DNA from: an uncultured Oscillospiraceae bacterium
GTDB taxonomy: Bacteria; Bacillota; Clostridia; Oscillospirales; Oscillospiraceae
Assembly (NCBI GenBank): GCA_934591725.1
Contig: CAKTPR010000102.1
Location: 1-7,281 of the forward strand
Length of the DNA: 7,281 nucleotides
Direction of reading: 5' to 3'
Shown piece after piece: positions 5,507-7,281 of this stretch (position 1 is its first letter; each line of letters starts with the position of its first letter). Made by a program: the position numbers and the translations under genes. The notes beneath the pieces were generated by a model, which ran no database searches, was not told the DNA's origin, and worked only from the letters and a program-made list of their open reading frames with translations.

Positions 5507-6726
5507 TGCTCAGGTGCGGACTGCTTGGGGAGAAGCTGGGGCACAGCTATTCCCCGGAAATACACAAGATGCTCGCCGGGTACGAATATCGGATCTATGA
5601 ACGCCGCGCGGAGGAGCTTGAAGGCTTCATAAAAGGCGGCGAGTGGGACGGACTGAACGTGACCATCCCGTATAAAAAGGCTGTGCTCCCGCTCTGCGAT
5701 GAACTGGGCGAGCGCGCGCGGCTCTCCGGCAGCGTGAACACGCTGGTGCGCCGCGCGGACGGCAGCATCTTTGGCGACAACACGGACATGTTCGGCTTTG
5801 AGTGTCTGCTGCGCGTGAACGGGATAGAGCCCGCCGGGATGAAAGCGCTCGTGCTCGGCGATGGCGGAGCCTGCGCCTCGGTGCGCGCCGTGCTCGAAAG
5901 CCTCGGAGCGCGGACTGTCGTCATAAGCCGCCGCGGGGAGGACAATTACAATAACCTTGATCGCCACCGCGACGCGGGGATTATAGTGAACACCACGCCG
6001 CTGGGCATGTACCCGAAGAACGGCGCGCAGGCGGTCGACCTGACGGAGTTTCCGAACTGCCGCGCGGTGCTGGATATCGTATATAACCCGGCGCGCACGG
6101 CGCTGCTGCTTCAGGCGGAGGAGCTCGGCATAAAGCACGCGGGCGGGCTGCATATGCTCGTTGCACAGGCGAAGAGAAGCAGCGAGCTCTTCACCGGCGC
6201 ACGCATCGACGATAATGAGATAGGCCGCATCGAACGGGCGCTTATGCACCGGATGATGAACATCGTCCTTGTCGGTATGCCCGGCTGCGGCAAGACGACC
6301 GTCGCGGGGATAATCGGCAGGATGACATGCCGCCCCGTGCAGGATGTGGACACTATGATCGAGCAGCGCGCGGGGATAACGATACCTGAGATATTTGCCC
6401 AAAGCAGCGAGGAGGGCTTCCGCACCCTTGAGACGCAGATAATAACCGAGGCCGGGGCGCAGTCGGGAACGGCGATCGCGACCGGCGGCGGGAGCGTGAC
6501 GCGGCAGGAAAACTATGCGCCGCTGCACCAGAATGCGGTGATCGTCTGGTTACAGCGCGATATCGATAAGCTTCCGCGCGACGGACGCCCGCTGTCCGCC
6601 CGCACCGACCTGAACGAGATGTACCGCCGCCGCGCGCCGATGTACTCGGCGTTCGCGGACATGACCGCCGACAACAACGGCACGCCCGAGGCCGCGGCGG
6701 AGATGATACTGGAGGCGCTCAAATGA
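5506..6726 (+). CDS. aroE/aroK: Bifunctional shikimate dehydrogenase / shikimate kinase (AroE-AroK fusion)
   Basis: This encodes 406 residues in one uninterrupted frame. Residues 1 to about 248 are AroE (dehydroshikimate to shikimate, NADPH). They carry the shikimate-binding SYS (14-16), NVTIPYKK with catalytic-type K57, SVNT (76-79), GDNTD with D94, the dinucleotide loop LGDGGACAS (117-125), NTTPLGMYP (162-170) and GGLHMLVAQA (213-222). Residues about 250-406 are a full-length AroK (shikimate to shikimate 3-phosphate, ATP): Walker A GMPGCGKTT (257-265), DVD (280-282), FRTLE (305-309), ATGGG (325-329), lid GRPL (360-363) and R376xxxY380. There is essentially no linker: the last AroE helix (IERALM) runs into MMNIVLVG, which looks like a normal AroK N-terminus. 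The ribosome site AAGGAG (5492-5497) precedes the ATG, which overlaps the mutase stop by one base. The two activities are consecutive, so proximity of the intermediate is plausible but unproven. Confidence 0.95.
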   Translation: MLRCGLLGEKLGHSYSPEIHKMLAGYEYRIYERRAEELEGFIKGGEWDGLNVTIPYKKAVLPLCDELGERARLSGSVNTLVRRADGSIFGDNTDMFGFECLLRVNGIEPAGMKALVLGDGGACASVRAVLESLGARTVVISRRGEDNYNNLDRHRDAGIIVNTTPLGMYPKNGAQAVDLTEFPNCRAVLDIVYNPARTALLLQAEELGIKHAGGLHMLVAQAKRSSELFTGARIDDNEIGRIERALMHRMMNIVLVGMPGCGKTTVAGIIGRMTCRPVQDVDTMIEQRAGITIPEIFAQSSEEGFRTLETQIITEAGAQSGTAIATGGGSVTRQENYAPLHQNAVIVWLQRDIDKLPRDGRPLSARTDLNEMYRRRAPMYSAFADMTADNNGTPEAAAEMILEALK

Positions 6727-7184
6727 AGTTTCTGATAATAAACGGGCCGAACATCAATATGCTCGGCGTCAGGGAACCGGAGATATACGGCGCGCAGAGC
6801 TATGCGGCGCTCACGGAGCTGTGCCGCAAAACCTGCGAGGCCGAGGGAATAGAAGTGAAGCTGTTCCAGTCGAACCATGAGGGCGCGATCGTGGACGAGA
6901 TACAGGCGGCCTGCGGCGTCTTTGACGGGATCATCATAAACCCAGCGGCCTATACGCACACGAGCATCGCAATACTCGACGCGCTCAAGGCCGTCGCGCT
7001 CCCCGCGGTGGAGGTACACATATCGGATGTTGCGTCCCGCGAGAGCTTCCGGCAGGTGTCCTACGCCGGTATGGCCTGCGTCAGGACCTTTGCCGGCCTC
7101 GGCTTTGACGGCTACGTGCAGGCGATACGGTTTTTGAAAGGGTATGTGCTCAAGAATACGGAGCGGGAATTGAAGAGAGGGTGA
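6723..7184 (+). CDS. aroQ: 3-dehydroquinate dehydratase, type II
   Basis: This encodes 153 residues and dehydrates 3-dehydroquinate to 3-dehydroshikimate, pathway step 3. Type II enzymes are small flavodoxin-like proteins that form dodecamers; they are unrelated to the type I enzyme AroD. The ATG overlaps the fusion gene stop by 4 bases and has GGAGG at 6711-6715. The opening NGPNINMLGVREPEIYG (7-23) contains N12, R17 and the catalytic-type Y22. NPAAYTHTS is at 73-81, and VEVHIS with E97 and H99 at 96-101. R110 is in ESFRQVSY. The Asn that commonly follows HIS/HLS is Asp102 here, and the usual VHAREEF reads VASRESF. All catalytic positions I know are kept. It is the last operon gene before a probable insertion sequence end 21 bp downstream; its C-terminus looks intact. 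Confidence 0.95.
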   Translation: MKFLIINGPNINMLGVREPEIYGAQSYAALTELCRKTCEAEGIEVKLFQSNHEGAIVDEIQAACGVFDGIIINPAAYTHTSIAILDALKAVALPAVEVHISDVASRESFRQVSYAGMACVRTFAGLGFDGYVQAIRFLKGYVLKNTERELKRG

Positions 7185-7205
7185 AAATAGCCGGTACTGT
7201 CATTG

Positions 7206-7281
7206 TGAACCGCACCCCGTCAAGAGGACAGTGAAAAAATATAAAGTTTTTCGGCCAGCAGCTAAGCGCTGCTGGCCGCTT
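7206..7281 (+). mobile_element. Probable left or right end of an IS3-family (IS150-like) insertion sequence, partial
   Basis: TGAACCGCACCC (7206-7217), then after 8 bases GGAC (7226-7229), then after 2 bases TGAAA (7232-7236), matches in both sequence and spacing the terminal inverted repeat of IS150 as I recall it (TGTACTGCACCC, 8 bases, GGAC, 2 bases, TGAAA). The 5'-TG end faces the operon, so the element would extend rightward beyond the window. No transposase is visible in the 76 bases present, and the far end and target duplication cannot be seen. An ordinary intergenic sequence with a chance match remains possible. Confidence 0.5.
7252..7278 (+). terminator. Strong hairpin at the right edge, probable terminator
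   Basis: CGGCCAGCAGC (7252-7262) pairs perfectly with 7268-7278 across a 5-base loop (TAAGC), giving an 11-bp GC-rich stem. The window ends three bases later with CTT, so the U-tract cannot be confirmed. It could end the aro transcript. If the insertion sequence call is right, the hairpin lies inside the element about 46 bases from its tip, where it could also block read-through into the transposase. Confidence 0.55.

Noticed and set aside
7196..7232. ACTGTC / GACAGT inverted repeat as the operon terminator after aroQ.
   Set aside because: The arms are only 6 bp with a 25-base loop and little GC. The right arm lies within the putative insertion sequence repeat, so a functional hairpin is unlikely.

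Overview
The window looks like chromosomal DNA from an endospore-forming, GC-rich member of the Clostridia, probably a gut Oscillospiraceae/Ruminococcaceae-type bacterium. This rests on a spore-coat F-type gene pair, a DegV-family gene, consensus sigma-A promoters, strong GGAGG-type ribosome sites and a clostridial-style cluster of aromatic amino acid genes with frequent ATA isoleucine codons. The exact taxon is inference.

Layout: (1) 1-131, minus strand: the start of a small membrane protein gene leaving the window, resembling ATP synthase subunit I-like proteins, with its own promoter at 165-193. (2) 319-753, plus strand: two small genes, a 57-residue protein followed by a coat F-domain protein, closed by a perfect 15-bp hairpin (757-795) that lies between convergent genes. 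(3) 809-1693, minus strand: a DegV-family fatty-acid-binding protein. (4) 1694-1945: a divergent control region. It holds a consensus degV promoter flanked by TTTGAA half-sites, a good aroB promoter, and an intrinsic terminator-like hairpin between that promoter and aroB. (5) 1946-7184, plus strand: a tightly overlapping operon aroB - aroA - aroC - chorismate mutase - aroE::aroK fusion - aroQ. (6) 7206-7281: what appears to be the end of an IS3-family (IS150-like) insertion sequence that continues past the window edge.

The operon encodes every step from DAHP to chorismate (AroB, type II dehydroquinase AroQ, AroE, AroK, AroA, AroC) and then chorismate to prephenate. Only the first enzyme, DAHP synthase, is absent here. 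All five gene junctions overlap by 1 or 4 bases, implying translational coupling. The main structural novelty is the single 406-residue protein that joins shikimate dehydrogenase to shikimate kinase, two consecutive steps, with almost no linker. The DNA at the junction still carries TGA stops in the neighbouring frame, as if two overlapping genes had been joined by a small frameshift.

I see no defence system, CRISPR array, phage gene, tRNA or rRNA. The most useful leads are the fusion and its junction, the hairpin in the aroB leader, the half-site cluster at degV and the probable insertion sequence end just after aroQ.
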